DNA of 64,000 nucleotides, from contig NZ_CP080998.1 of assembly GCF_019645835.1 (NCBI RefSeq), positions 1 to 64,000 of the forward strand, read 5' to 3'. This DNA comes from Mycolicibacterium holsaticum DSM 44478 = JCM 12374 (lineage in GTDB: Bacteria > Actinomycetota > Actinomycetes > Mycobacteriales > Mycobacteriaceae). The notes below the pieces were generated by a model that did not search any database, was not told where the DNA came from, and saw only the letters and a list, made by a program, of their open reading frames with translations. The position numbers and the translations under genes are program-made. Shown here piece after piece: positions 50,120 through 59,231 of this stretch (within the stretch, counting starts at the first letter, position 1; every line of letters begins with the position of its first letter).

Positions 50120-51354
50120 ACACTGTGCGGCGCAGAAGATTTGCGATCGGAGGTCTCCTTGCGGTCCTCGGGCCCGGGCTGCTTGCCGGTCTGTCCGACG
50201 ACGATCCAGCAGGCATCACCACCTATTCGGTGTTGGGCGCACGCCATGGTTACCAACTGTTGTGGGTGCTGGTGCTGTCGACCGTGGCGCTTGTGCTGTT
50301 CCATGGTCTGGCGGCCCCGATGGGTGTGGTCACCGGGCAGGGCCTGATCGGCCTTGTCCGGCAGCGGTACGGCGTTCGTGTCGGCGGCGCGGTGCTGACC
50401 GCGCTGGTGGTCGCCAACATCGGGACGACGTGCGCCGAGTTCGCCGGAATCGCCGCAGGCTCAGAACTATTCGGGATCAGTCGCTACGCCAGCGTGCCCG
50501 CGGCGGCGGTAATCGTGTCGGTACTGGTCCTGAGGGGCAGCTTCCACCGAGTTGAGCATTTTCTGCTCGCGGTGTCGGCGGTGTTTTTGGCCTACATCGC
50601 CTCAGGGGTTCTCGCCCGCCCGGACTGGGGGGCCGCGGCGCGGGGCATGCTGGTGCCGAGCATGCCCACCGACGCTGCGACCGTTGCGATCGTCACCGCC
50701 ACCGTCGGCACGACATTGGCCCCGTGGGGGCTGTCCTTCATCCAGTCGTACGCCGTCGACAAGAAACTCCGCGTCGACGATCTTCGGCTCGAGCGCGTGG
50801 ACGTCGTCACCGGAGCCGTCATGACCGGTGTCATCGGGTTCTTCGTCGTCGTAGCGTGCGCAGCGACGCTACACCGACACGGCCGTCCCATCCGCGATGC
50901 CGCCGACGCAGCGATCGCCCTTGAACCGATTGCAGGTCCCGCCGCGGCCACCTTGTTCGCCGTCGGCCTCATCGGCGCCGCGTTCCTGGCGGCATCGGTG
51001 CTCCCCCTGTCGACTGCATACTCGGTGTGTGAGTATGTGGGCGTCGAAGCCGCCGTCGACGATTCGTTCAGCAAGGCGCGACTGTTCTACCTGACCTTTG
51101 GGCTCGTCACGGTCCTCGTCGGATGCATCGTTCTCATCCCTGATGCGCCGCTGGTGACCATCCTGGTGGCCACCCAGGTTCTCAACGCGGTCTTACTGGT
51201 GCCGCTGCTGATCGTGATGATCGTGATCGGACGAGACCGCGATCTCATGGGCGAATTCACCGTCGGACGCTCCGGAACGATCGCATACGGTGCCACCACC
51301 GCGGCGGTGGTGATCTGCGTGATCGCCTTGGGGGCCACCACAGCCCTCGGCTAG
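50107..51354 (+). CDS. Atypical NRAMP-family divalent metal transporter
   Basis: This is a 415-residue membrane protein with about 11 helices. TM1 has SDDDPAGITTYSVLGA (30-45), so the canonical DPGN is DPAG. TM6 reads TTLAPWGLSFIQS in place of the usual MPH. Loss of the metal-selecting methionine is a mark of NRAMP-related magnesium-type transporters, from family knowledge. The ATG at 50107 overlaps the PRC-barrel gene by 13 bp; GTG 50116 (GTGA overlap) is an alternative. Substrate is unproven; Mg2+ or Mn2+ are the main candidates. Confidence 0.85.
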   Translation: MQLVNTVRRRRFAIGGLLAVLGPGLLAGLSDDDPAGITTYSVLGARHGYQLLWVLVLSTVALVLFHGLAAPMGVVTGQGLIGLVRQRYGVRVGGAVLTALVVANIGTTCAEFAGIAAGSELFGISRYASVPAAAVIVSVLVLRGSFHRVEHFLLAVSAVFLAYIASGVLARPDWGAAARGMLVPSMPTDAATVAIVTATVGTTLAPWGLSFIQSYAVDKKLRVDDLRLERVDVVTGAVMTGVIGFFVVVACAATLHRHGRPIRDAADAAIALEPIAGPAAATLFAVGLIGAAFLAASVLPLSTAYSVCEYVGVEAAVDDSFSKARLFYLTFGLVTVLVGCIVLIPDAPLVTILVATQVLNAVLLVPLLIVMIVIGRDRDLMGEFTVGRSGTIAYGATTAAVVICVIALGATTALG

Positions 51355-51449
51355 CGGCGGAGCCACCCGAGGTCGGCGACGGCACCAGATCGAACAGCAC
51401 GTCGCGTGGCGTCGCGATGAGCTTTGTCCTCTCGTGCAGTCTGATCTGC

Positions 51450-52016
51450 ATGGGCAAACTCATCTATGGCTTCAACGTCTCGGTGGACGGGTACATCGCC
51501 GACGCACAAGGCAGCATCGACTGGTCCGAGCCGAGCGAGGAACTGCACCAGTACTGGAACGACTTCGAGCGCGAGACCGCCCTGTCGTTGTACGGTCGGC
51601 GACTCTACGAGCTGATGTCGGCGTACTGGCCGACCGCCGACGACGCCCCGGACGCCACCCCTCTGATCGTCGATTTCGCCCGCATCTGGCGCGACATGCC
51701 CAAGGTCGTCTTCTCGCGCACCCTTACGTCCGTTGACTGGAACTCCCGCCTGGAACGCGGTGACCCGGTCGAGGTGGTGCGCAAGCTGAAAGCCGAAACC
51801 GACGGTCAGCTAGAGGTGGCAGGCGCGACGCTGGCCGCACCGATCGTGGCGGCCGGACTCGTCGACGAGTTCCGGATCGTGCTCGCTCCCACCGCCGTGG
51901 GCGGCGGCACACCGTTTCTCCCCGCCCTGCCGTCCTGGATCTCACTGCGGCTGTTGGAGAACCGCGCCTTCCCCGGCGGTACGGTCCTGCTGCGCTACGA
52001 GGCGAAACAGGATTGA
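51450..52016 (+). CDS. RibD C-terminal / dihydrofolate-reductase-like protein
   Basis: This is a 188-residue protein from the ATG at 51450 (MGKLIYGFNVSVDGYIADAQ), the family signature. It has LYGRRLYELM, KVVFSRTLTSVDWNS, and LEVAGATLAAPIVAAGLVDE, which corresponds to the NADPH-binding GG-type loop. Such proteins are NADPH-dependent reductases; the substrate is unknown. It is convergent with the ABC operon, 4 bp between stops. Confidence 0.88.
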   Translation: MGKLIYGFNVSVDGYIADAQGSIDWSEPSEELHQYWNDFERETALSLYGRRLYELMSAYWPTADDAPDATPLIVDFARIWRDMPKVVFSRTLTSVDWNSRLERGDPVEVVRKLKAETDGQLEVAGATLAAPIVAAGLVDEFRIVLAPTAVGGGTPFLPALPSWISLRLLENRAFPGGTVLLRYEAKQD

Positions 52017-52020
52017 TCTG

Positions 52021-53205
52021 TCAGCTATACGAGCTGCGCCAGAAGTCCTCCCACTCGGACTTGGTGCGGTAGTCACTGACGAGGTCGGCGCTGGGGAACG
52101 GCGCCATCTGATCCATAAAGTCCTTCACGTGCGACGGGTCATCTGGTGCGGGCACCTGCGAGTTCGCCGAGGGCTTGCCGTCCGCGAGCTGAATGCCGAA
52201 GCCCTCCTCGGTCAGCATGTAGTGGATGTAGAGCTTGGCAGCGTTGGGGCTGTCCGTCTTGGCCGCGTACGCAATTCCCGACGGGAACGACTGCAGCGCC
52301 CATGGCTTCATGCCATCGCAGAGAGCGAGGTGGTACCCCTTCTGCGCGTTGTTGCGGAACTTCGCCATGGAGATGGGACCGAAACTGGGCTCCTGCTGGC
52401 CGGGCGCACCGACCGCCTCGGAGACTTCCTCGTCGTTACGGGTCAGCTTGGGATTGTTCTGCGCGAACCGTTTCACCCATTCGTGGGCGGCGTCGGGCTG
52501 GTCCGTGGTCAGTTCCGTACCGTAGAGCTCCTTGTACGCGCTGCGCAGCGCGGCGTCGTCGTTGAGCGCCATCGTGTTGAACCAGTAGGAGTACTTGGCG
52601 TTGCTCAGCGGGTCGGCAATGGCGACGCGCCCATTGAACTGTTCGTCGGTGAGCTGCCAGATGTTGGACACCGGGCAGCTCGAGTGGACCTGGCTGTTGT
52701 AGACCCAGCCCATCGGTCCGTAGTGAACGATCAGCGGGTACTGATCCTCGGGTTTGATCGAGCCTTTCATGTCGCCGGGGACCCAGTTGACGAGGACACC
52801 CTGATCGAGTAACTCCACGGCGTAGGCGGGGAGGTCTTCGTTGATGACGACATCACCGATGACGTTGCCGGACTGGTACTCCTTCAGCACTTTGTCGATG
52901 GCGCCGAGCTCGACCTTCACGCCGGTGGCCTCGAGCCCGTACTTGGCGGCGAAGGCCTCGGCGGTGGCGACGACCTTGGTGGTCTGGTCGTAGATCGTGA
53001 TACCGGGTTCGGTGCGGGCAGCGGCGATCAGCGCGTCGAGATCGAAGCCCGCCGGATCCTCGTCGGGCTGGGTCGACGTCTGCACCAGCGGGGGTGACGT
53101 GGCGTCGGTACCGGTGGGGCTGGGCGGCGCGCAGCCCGCCAGCAGGAGCGCGAGGGACGCGCCGGCAAGCGCGACGCGGCGAACGCGCGAAATGGTGCTG
53201 TGCAT
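52021..53205 (-). CDS. ABC transporter substrate-binding lipoprotein (Fbp-type)
   Basis: This is a 394-residue exported lipoprotein: signal with lipobox LLAGC (about 20-24), Ser/Thr/Pro linker, then a bacterial extracellular binding fold (AARTEPGITIYDQTTKVVAT, VIGDVVINEDLPAYAVELLD, HYGPMGWVYNSQ). The start is the ATG at 53205, preceded by AAAGGAG. Its class handles ferric iron, but also polyamines, thiamine or phosphonates. Third and last gene of the permease-ATPase-receptor operon. Confidence 0.87.
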   Translation of the reverse strand: MHSTISRVRRVALAGASLALLLAGCAPPSPTGTDATSPPLVQTSTQPDEDPAGFDLDALIAAARTEPGITIYDQTTKVVATAEAFAAKYGLEATGVKVELGAIDKVLKEYQSGNVIGDVVINEDLPAYAVELLDQGVLVNWVPGDMKGSIKPEDQYPLIVHYGPMGWVYNSQVHSSCPVSNIWQLTDEQFNGRVAIADPLSNAKYSYWFNTMALNDDAALRSAYKELYGTELTTDQPDAAHEWVKRFAQNNPKLTRNDEEVSEAVGAPGQQEPSFGPISMAKFRNNAQKGYHLALCDGMKPWALQSFPSGIAYAAKTDSPNAAKLYIHYMLTEEGFGIQLADGKPSANSQVPAPDDPSHVKDFMDQMAPFPSADLVSDYRTKSEWEDFWRSSYS

Positions 53206-53228
53206 GACTTCTCCTTTGTTGGCGGCTA

Positions 53229-54350
53229 TCACGGAATGGATCGGGTAGAGCTGTCCACCCGATCACCTGCGGTGTCGAACACGTGAACATCGTTGGCGGG
53301 AACCCGCATTCGGATCTCGTCGCCTGGCCGGCACGTCGGATTGACGGACGTGGTGGCGAACAGGTGGCGGCCATCGGCGACGACTTCGATGGTCCAGCTT
53401 CCGCCGGTCGCCAGGACGGCGAACACGGTGCCATCGATGGACAGTCCGTCGCCGGCAACGGGGTCGTCGCGTCCTTCGATCCGGATCGACTCCGGGCGAA
53501 ATCCCACCGAACCCGGGGTCGTCCCGATGTCGGCAGTCCTCGCCATGCTGAAGGCATATGCCGCCGCGACGTGCGGCGCGGATTCGACGTCGGCGATCTC
53601 GACGACGTTGATGGGAGGGTTGCCGAGGAACTCCGCGACGAACCGGTTCCGGGGCCGGTCGTAGATGTCGACCGGTGATCCGATCTGTTGGAGTCGACCC
53701 TCGAACATCACCGCAATCCGGGTCGCCAATGTCATTGCCTCCCACTGGTCGTGGGTCACGAAGACGACGGTGGAGCCGAAATCGTGATGGATGCGTTTGA
53801 GCTCTGCCCGCATCTCCAGACGCAGCCGCGAATCGAGGTTCGACAGCGGCTCGTCGAGAAGCATGACGCTGGGGTTGACGGCCAGCATCCGGGCCAGCGC
53901 CACCCGCTGCTGCTGTCCGCCCGACAGCTGCGCGGGGTAGCGGTCGGCGTAACGGTCGATGCCCATCACCGCCATCACCTCGTCGGCGCGTCGTACCCGT
54001 TCGGCTCGGCTGGCCTTGCGCAAACGCAGACCGTACTCGGTGTTCTGACGAATCGTCATGTGCGGCCACAATGCATAGCTTTGGAAGACCAGGCCCATCT
54101 CGCGCCGCTCGGGTGGAACGAACACTCCGCGGTCGACGGAGTCCAGCACCCGGTCGTCGACGGAGATGGAACCGGCCGTCGGCTGTTCGAGTCCGGCGAT
54201 CATCCGCAGCGTGGTGGTCTTGCCGCAACCGGAGGGGCCGAGCATGCACATGAAGTCACCGTGGTCGACCGTCAGATCCAGGTTGTCGACGGCATTCGTC
54301 GTGCCTCCGGGGTATCGCTTGGTGATGCGGCGCAGAGCAATCGTGGGCAT
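53229..54350 (-). CDS. ABC transporter ATP-binding protein (FbpC/PotA-type)
   Basis: This is a 373-residue ATPase with Walker A GPSGCGKTT, Q-loop FQSYALWPH, signature LSGGQQQR, Walker B VMLLDEPLSNLD, H-loop FVTHDQWEA, and a C-terminal TOBE-type domain (about 280-373). It lies 3 bp after the permease and 23 bp before the binding protein. Confidence 0.92.
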   Translation of the reverse strand: MPTIALRRITKRYPGGTTNAVDNLDLTVDHGDFMCMLGPSGCGKTTTLRMIAGLEQPTAGSISVDDRVLDSVDRGVFVPPERREMGLVFQSYALWPHMTIRQNTEYGLRLRKASRAERVRRADEVMAVMGIDRYADRYPAQLSGGQQQRVALARMLAVNPSVMLLDEPLSNLDSRLRLEMRAELKRIHHDFGSTVVFVTHDQWEAMTLATRIAVMFEGRLQQIGSPVDIYDRPRNRFVAEFLGNPPINVVEIADVESAPHVAAAYAFSMARTADIGTTPGSVGFRPESIRIEGRDDPVAGDGLSIDGTVFAVLATGGSWTIEVVADGRHLFATTSVNPTCRPGDEIRMRVPANDVHVFDTAGDRVDSSTRSIP

Positions 54351-54353
54351 CGG

Positions 54354-56222
54354 TCATTCACCTAATCCCCGACCGAGGTCGGCCTTCATGGTCTTCTGGA
54401 TGGCGTAGGTGCCGCCGAACGCGATGGCCGAGACGATGAGCACGACGCCGTTGGCGGCTTGGGTGAACCCGAATTCGACGAGCTTGAGCGCGAACGTGGT
54501 CAAGACATCCATACCCGGTACGGTCAAGATCACCACGAGGCTCAGGCTGCGGACCCCGGCGATGAACGGCAAGAGCATACCGGTTGCCAGGGAGCGCTTT
54601 TGGATGGGCAAAACGATACCCGCCATGCGGCGCCACCAGCCGGCGCCCGCGGCCTGTGCGGCGTCTTCGAGGTCGCTGCCGAGCTGCATCATCGATGAGA
54701 TACCGGCGCGCGACGCGAACGGCATCTGCTCGGCCATGTAGATCAGCACCAGGATGGCGGCCGTGCCGTAGAGCGCCGGAATGGGTCCGCGGGGTACGGC
54801 GAACAGCGACAGGTAAGCGACCGCGAAGGCGATGCCCGGCACAAGGTACGGCAGGAATGTCAACTGGCGCAATGTAGTTGCGAGCAGACGGCTGGGGGAG
54901 CGGACGACGACGTAGCCGACGAGCTGCCCAAGGACACCCGCGCACACCGCTGCGACGCCGACGATCCAGAACGTGTTCCATGCCGCTGACCACACGGCGC
55001 TGCTCACCAGGATCCCGTCGGTGAACCCCGCAGTGTCGAGGTCGTGGCCGAACCAGTACGACAGGGTGAAGTTGTCCAGGGAGAAGTCGGCAGGACGATG
55101 CATCAAGGTGGACAGCAGCAGGACGCCGATGGGCACGATCACACTGAGAACGAACGCGAGCCCGCAGAGCGCGGTGGCCGGAACCCGCAATCTGCCGAGC
55201 AACTGAATCCGGTTCGTCGACCCCTTGCCCCCGATGGTGACGAAGCGCCGCGCCTCCTTGAGGAAGTGCACGTCGACCCACAGGGACAGCAGTCCTATCA
55301 CGATGATGGCGCTGGCGATGACGGCCGCGGCGCCGCTGTCCCGGGTCGAGATATTGCGGTACAGCGAGGTCGCCAGAACGTTGAAGTCGGTGGGCAGCCC
55401 CAGGATGTAGGTCACCCCGAATTCGCCGAGGACCTTCGCCAGGATCAAGGTGGCGGCCGAGAGGATCGCCGGCCGCATCAGCGGTATCAGGATGGTGCGG
55501 ACGACCGTCCAGTAGCCGGCCCCAAGTGAGCGTGCCGAATCCTCCAACTGCGGGTCAAAGCGTTCGAGGGCATTGCCGAGCAACAGGATGACCAACGGCG
55601 AGAAGTACAGCGTGAAGATGATGGTGATCGGGATGCCGCCGTAGGCCAGCCAGTCGGGCGGTGTGAAGCCGATCGACTCGAGCCAACCGGGCTGACCACC
55701 CGCCGTGCGGTTCTTGAAGACCGTGCTCCACGCCAGCGCGAACGCCCATGTCGGAAGCATGTAGGGCACGATCAACGCCGTGCTGAACCAACGGCGGGCG
55801 AAGACGTCGGTGCGGGCGAGCAGCCACGCGAGCAGCCCGCCGAGCAGGAGCGACAACGCGACCGAGCAGGCGCTGACGATCACGGTGTGCAGCAGCGGCC
55901 GCCAGAACAGGTCGCCGGCGACCGGTGAGAGAAACACCCGCCAGAGGTAGTACGACGTCAGCGAACCCGCGGGCCGCTGCACGGTCAACGTGTCCCTCGG
56001 GCCGACGGTCACGCCCTGGATCACCATCGTCACGATCGGCACCACGATGAGGTAGCCGAACAGCACCAGCCCGAGCACGCCGAGAACCGTCGTGGGACGC
56101 CCAGCGGCGACCCTGAACCGGTACCGCATGCCTTGCCGAACAGATGGTGAAGCGCCCGCGGGCACAGGCGGCTCGTCGTGGACCACCAGGGGGTCCGGCG
56201 CCGCCGTTGCCCGTCTCTGCAC
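54354..56222 (-). CDS. ABC transporter permease, duplicated (FbpB-type)
   Basis: This is a 622-residue permease with two homologous halves of about six helices each. Both EAA-type loops are visible: LEDSARSLGAGYWTVVRTIL (first half) and LEDAAQAAGAGWWRRMAGIV (second half). Such fused permeases pair with one ATPase and one receptor. The GTG start at 56222 follows GAGGA. No IdeR-like operator is evident upstream, so iron control is not supported. Confidence 0.9.
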   Translation of the reverse strand: MQRRATAAPDPLVVHDEPPVPAGASPSVRQGMRYRFRVAAGRPTTVLGVLGLVLFGYLIVVPIVTMVIQGVTVGPRDTLTVQRPAGSLTSYYLWRVFLSPVAGDLFWRPLLHTVIVSACSVALSLLLGGLLAWLLARTDVFARRWFSTALIVPYMLPTWAFALAWSTVFKNRTAGGQPGWLESIGFTPPDWLAYGGIPITIIFTLYFSPLVILLLGNALERFDPQLEDSARSLGAGYWTVVRTILIPLMRPAILSAATLILAKVLGEFGVTYILGLPTDFNVLATSLYRNISTRDSGAAAVIASAIIVIGLLSLWVDVHFLKEARRFVTIGGKGSTNRIQLLGRLRVPATALCGLAFVLSVIVPIGVLLLSTLMHRPADFSLDNFTLSYWFGHDLDTAGFTDGILVSSAVWSAAWNTFWIVGVAAVCAGVLGQLVGYVVVRSPSRLLATTLRQLTFLPYLVPGIAFAVAYLSLFAVPRGPIPALYGTAAILVLIYMAEQMPFASRAGISSMMQLGSDLEDAAQAAGAGWWRRMAGIVLPIQKRSLATGMLLPFIAGVRSLSLVVILTVPGMDVLTTFALKLVEFGFTQAANGVVLIVSAIAFGGTYAIQKTMKADLGRGLGE

Positions 56223-56367
56223 GCGGAATCCTCGGGTTGGCTACGGCTTGTCGGACGTACCGCTGATTACGTTCGGGACAGTACCTAGCCCCAGCCCAGC
56301 GTGTCAGGAAATACAGCAAACGTCGGTGTCAGGTTCGTCGAACGCGGCAACCTGGTGCCGTGGCCCC

Positions 56368-57711
56368 TCAGCGGAAGTACGGATACTCCTGGATCCAGTT
56401 GAATCCTCGGTTGCGCAGGGTGAATGCCTGCAGGTCGACGCGCTCGAGCGACATCGTGACCGGTCGACCGTCGATCTGCCCGTCGAGCCGCAGACGGTCT
56501 GGGGAGGGCCGCTCGACGTCGAGCGTGGCGAACGGTGCCGGGGTCGGCTGGTCCGCCGCGGTGAGCGTGAGGGATTGACCATCGTGCGTCGCGGGGACAT
56601 CGACGAGTTCGCCGGTCATCCGCTGATAGGTCACCACCCCCGGCACGTCGAAAATGACCCGCTGCCAACGGTTTACATCGGAAAGCGCAGGGGCAATCGG
56701 CGCGCCGTCGCGGATGAACTCGGTAACCGTCCAGATGCCGTACAGCTCGGGCGTGGATCGGCCACCGCCGTACGCGTACCACCCCTGCACGTTCACCAGC
56801 ACGCAGCCGGCCACCACCCAGGCGCCCAGCAGCGCCTGGACGACCGCGGCGGTCCGGTTCGCCTTGTCGGATGTGAACAGCGGCGGCTGCGTCACCGGCT
56901 CTGCAGGCCGTTGCAGCACAAAGACATTCGCCAGTCGGCGCGCCTGAGGCACCAGCAGGACCACGCTGATCAGCAGAAGATGGAAGGACAAGATCTTTAC
57001 CGGGACGTCGAAGGTCATGTTCAGCAGGAAAACCTGACCCATGCCGGCGAGACTGATCAGAGCGCCCACCGTCGCGGTCCGCGGCAGGAACAACAGCAGC
57101 CCCGCGCAAAGCTCCGCGGCGCCCAAGGCGATCTCATACGTCGGGGAGCTACCGACCTGCAGCCACAACACCGACGCCGGGCTCAGGTCGCCGAACGTCC
57201 GCAGCAGCGCCGCCAGCGGCGGGGCCGGCATCTGGTTCGGAATGACTTTGGCCAGCCCGTAGAACACCATCTGCCCGGCCAGGCACAGCCGAAGGAATGT
57301 CAGGAACCAGGCATTGAGCCGGCTGTAGTCGGTGCGTCGACGGTCCAGTGCCGACCACCCGATCGTCGCGACCGTGGCGATCACCAGGAGACAGAACAGC
57401 AGCATCCAGATGACGGATTGGTCGCCGCTGCCTGAATCCTGATGCAGCACAGCATCGATCCCGAAGACGTGCCGACCGACCCAGCTGAGAACGGGCTCGG
57501 CCAAGGTCATCTGCCACAGGACGGCCCGGTCGGGAAGCCACGCGCTGAGGACCCCGGTGTACACGAACAGAATCTGCGCAAACGCCAGACAGAACAAACC
57601 GAGGTACACAAAGGCGAAGCGGAACACTACCGCCGCGCCCCAGCTCCACGGATCCCGTGGCGCATTCGGTGCGCGGTGCTGAACGTCGACGAGATCCGAG
57701 GTGGAAGTCAT
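56368..57711 (-). CDS. DoxX-like integral membrane protein
   Basis: This is a 447-residue protein from the ATG at 57711. About eight hydrophobic segments cover 20-330; the DoxX/HTTM-like core includes LRLCLAGQMVFYGLAKVIPN and AAELCAGLLLFLPRTATVGA. The C-terminal 120 residues (WQRVIFDVPGVVTYQRMTGE to NWIQEYPYFR) are hydrophilic. No ribosome site is visible upstream. Function unknown; it follows no obvious operon, but is co-directional with the ABC genes. Confidence 0.82.
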   Translation of the reverse strand: MTSTSDLVDVQHRAPNAPRDPWSWGAAVVFRFAFVYLGLFCLAFAQILFVYTGVLSAWLPDRAVLWQMTLAEPVLSWVGRHVFGIDAVLHQDSGSGDQSVIWMLLFCLLVIATVATIGWSALDRRRTDYSRLNAWFLTFLRLCLAGQMVFYGLAKVIPNQMPAPPLAALLRTFGDLSPASVLWLQVGSSPTYEIALGAAELCAGLLLFLPRTATVGALISLAGMGQVFLLNMTFDVPVKILSFHLLLISVVLLVPQARRLANVFVLQRPAEPVTQPPLFTSDKANRTAAVVQALLGAWVVAGCVLVNVQGWYAYGGGRSTPELYGIWTVTEFIRDGAPIAPALSDVNRWQRVIFDVPGVVTYQRMTGELVDVPATHDGQSLTLTAADQPTPAPFATLDVERPSPDRLRLDGQIDGRPVTMSLERVDLQAFTLRNRGFNWIQEYPYFR

Positions 57712-57854
57712 ACGCCACCACCGTAACAACGGCGCACAGCCGCCAGATGAGGCGGCTGCCGATTCCAGGGCGCGCGTCGGGCGCGCGGGCGTCAGGTCAG
57801 AATCAGCGGGATCGTCGCGCGCCTGGGCGGCCACGGCCGCGTTACCCTGGCACA

Positions 57855-58502
57855 GTGCGCCTGGGACCAGCGGAACGCCAGCGGGTGTTCGACGCCGTGG
57901 CGACCGAGCGGCGGTCGATCGCCACGATGATAGAAAGTCTCAGCCCCGACCGGTTGGCCACCGAAAGCCTTTGCGCTGGATGGGATGTCAAGACGGTTGC
58001 CGCGCACTTGGTGAGCGACTTCACCGACGGATTCTGGGGCTTCCTGGTTAGCGGCATCCGGCACGGCAACATCGATCGCGGAATTGACGCGCTGGCCCGC
58101 CGTCGGGCGCAGGCCTCCGCAGGCGAGATCGCCGACGCCTTACGGCGCGGTGCTGATCGCCAGCTCAGTCCGCCCGTGACCGGCCCCTTGTCGGGTCTGA
58201 CCGATGTGCTGGTGCACGGTGCCGACATGCGCATACCCCTGGGACTTGCGCACCGGCCCGATCCGCACCTCGTCGCCTCGGTCCTCGACTTCCTCACCAG
58301 CCGAACGCAGTTCGGCTTCTTCCCGCAGCGACGTCTGCGCGGTATCGCGCTGCGCGACACGGATACCGGCCGAACGTGGGGCGAGGGCCAGCCGATCCAC
58401 GGTCCGGGCGTGGCGGTGATGCTGGCCGTCTGTGGACGCACCGTAGCCTGCGACGAACTCGCGGGCCCCGGGTTGGCGCTGCTGAAGTCCCGGCTCACCT
58501 GA
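57855..58502 (+). CDS. Maleylpyruvate-isomerase-family (TIGR03083-like) protein
   Basis: This is a 215-residue protein from GTG 57855. The metal-binding helical bundle has ESLCAGWDVKTVAAHLVSDF, and DVLVHGADMRIPLGL in the third helix. The family includes mycothiol-dependent enzymes; the substrate is unknown. It is convergent with the TetR gene. Confidence 0.83.
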   Translation: MRLGPAERQRVFDAVATERRSIATMIESLSPDRLATESLCAGWDVKTVAAHLVSDFTDGFWGFLVSGIRHGNIDRGIDALARRRAQASAGEIADALRRGADRQLSPPVTGPLSGLTDVLVHGADMRIPLGLAHRPDPHLVASVLDFLTSRTQFGFFPQRRLRGIALRDTDTGRTWGEGQPIHGPGVAVMLAVCGRTVACDELAGPGLALLKSRLT

Positions 58503-58516
58503 TCGCGGGTGTCCGC

Positions 58517-59134
58517 TCAGCGGTGCCGTTCCGAGCGGCGATCGATCGCGCCATCGAGAAGGCGCTGCGCGGCCTTGCGGGCGTGGTCCCACGGCGCGGT
58601 GTCGTTGAGCGAGGTGGACAGCGAAGCAGCACCTTCGTAGAGGACGGCGAGCTGGAACCCCACCGCCTTGGGATTCGCCGCCCCCGCTTGGCTCGCGAGA
58701 TCGCCCAGCCCGTCGATGAAGCTTCTCTCGTGCGCCTCGACGATCTCATGCACCTCGGGTATCTCGCCGGCCGACTCCACGGCTGCGTTGTGAAACGGGC
58801 AACCTCGGATGATCCCGCCGCCGGTAGGTGTCTTGAAGAGTGCCAGGATGCGCGCCCTGGGGCTGGCCTTGGTCGTCCCCGAATCAGGGTGGATGGGATC
58901 ACCGACGCCTTCGCGGAGGTGGCGAAGATACTCCTGCACCACCGCCGTCTTGCTCGGAAAATGTTGATACAAAGTCCGTTTGGACACCGAGGCTTCGTCG
59001 GCCAGACGCTCGACGCCCGTCGCGTTGACCCCGTCCCGGTAGAAGAGCATGAGCGCGGCATCGAGGATGCGCTGGCGCGCGCCGCGCCCGCCGCCGCGCG
59101 CGGCGTCAGGTCGTTCCGCGGCCTGCTTGCTCAC
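58517..59134 (-). CDS. TetR-family transcriptional regulator
   Basis: This is a 205-residue repressor: N-terminal HTH RILDAALMLFYRDGVNATGVERLADEAS with VSKRTLYQHFPSKTAVV, then a ligand domain with GCPFHNAAVE and HARKAAQRLLDGAI. It resembles the YjdC/LmrA-like group. Divergent from an SDR gene, with two matching palindromes between. Confidence 0.92.
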   Translation of the reverse strand: MSKQAAERPDAARGGGRGARQRILDAALMLFYRDGVNATGVERLADEASVSKRTLYQHFPSKTAVVQEYLRHLREGVGDPIHPDSGTTKASPRARILALFKTPTGGGIIRGCPFHNAAVESAGEIPEVHEIVEAHERSFIDGLGDLASQAGAANPKAVGFQLAVLYEGAASLSTSLNDTAPWDHARKAAQRLLDGAIDRRSERHR

Positions 59135-59141
59135 ACCGGAA

Positions 59142-59159
59142 GTATACCGTTCGGTTTAC
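59142..59159. promoter_or_regulatory. TetR operator copy 1
   Basis: The 18-bp imperfect palindrome GTATACCGTTCGGTTTAC shares the pattern GTAnACCG-nn-CGGTnTAC with copy 2. It starts 8 bp upstream of the TetR gene. Confidence 0.8.
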
Positions 59160-59190
59160 ATCATCGGATACCCGGTGTAGCGTCGTTCAG

Positions 59191-59214
59191 GTGGTACACC
59201 GAGCGGTGTACCAC
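59191..59214. promoter_or_regulatory. TetR operator copy 2
   Basis: This is a 24-bp palindrome with 11-bp perfect arms (59191-59201 and 59204-59214); its core GTACACCGAGCGGTGTAC (59194-59211) matches copy 1. It ends 17 bp upstream of the SDR start codon. Centres are 52 bp apart, about five helical turns. Confidence 0.85.
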
Positions 59215-59231
59215 GGGACGAGGAGGCCGAC

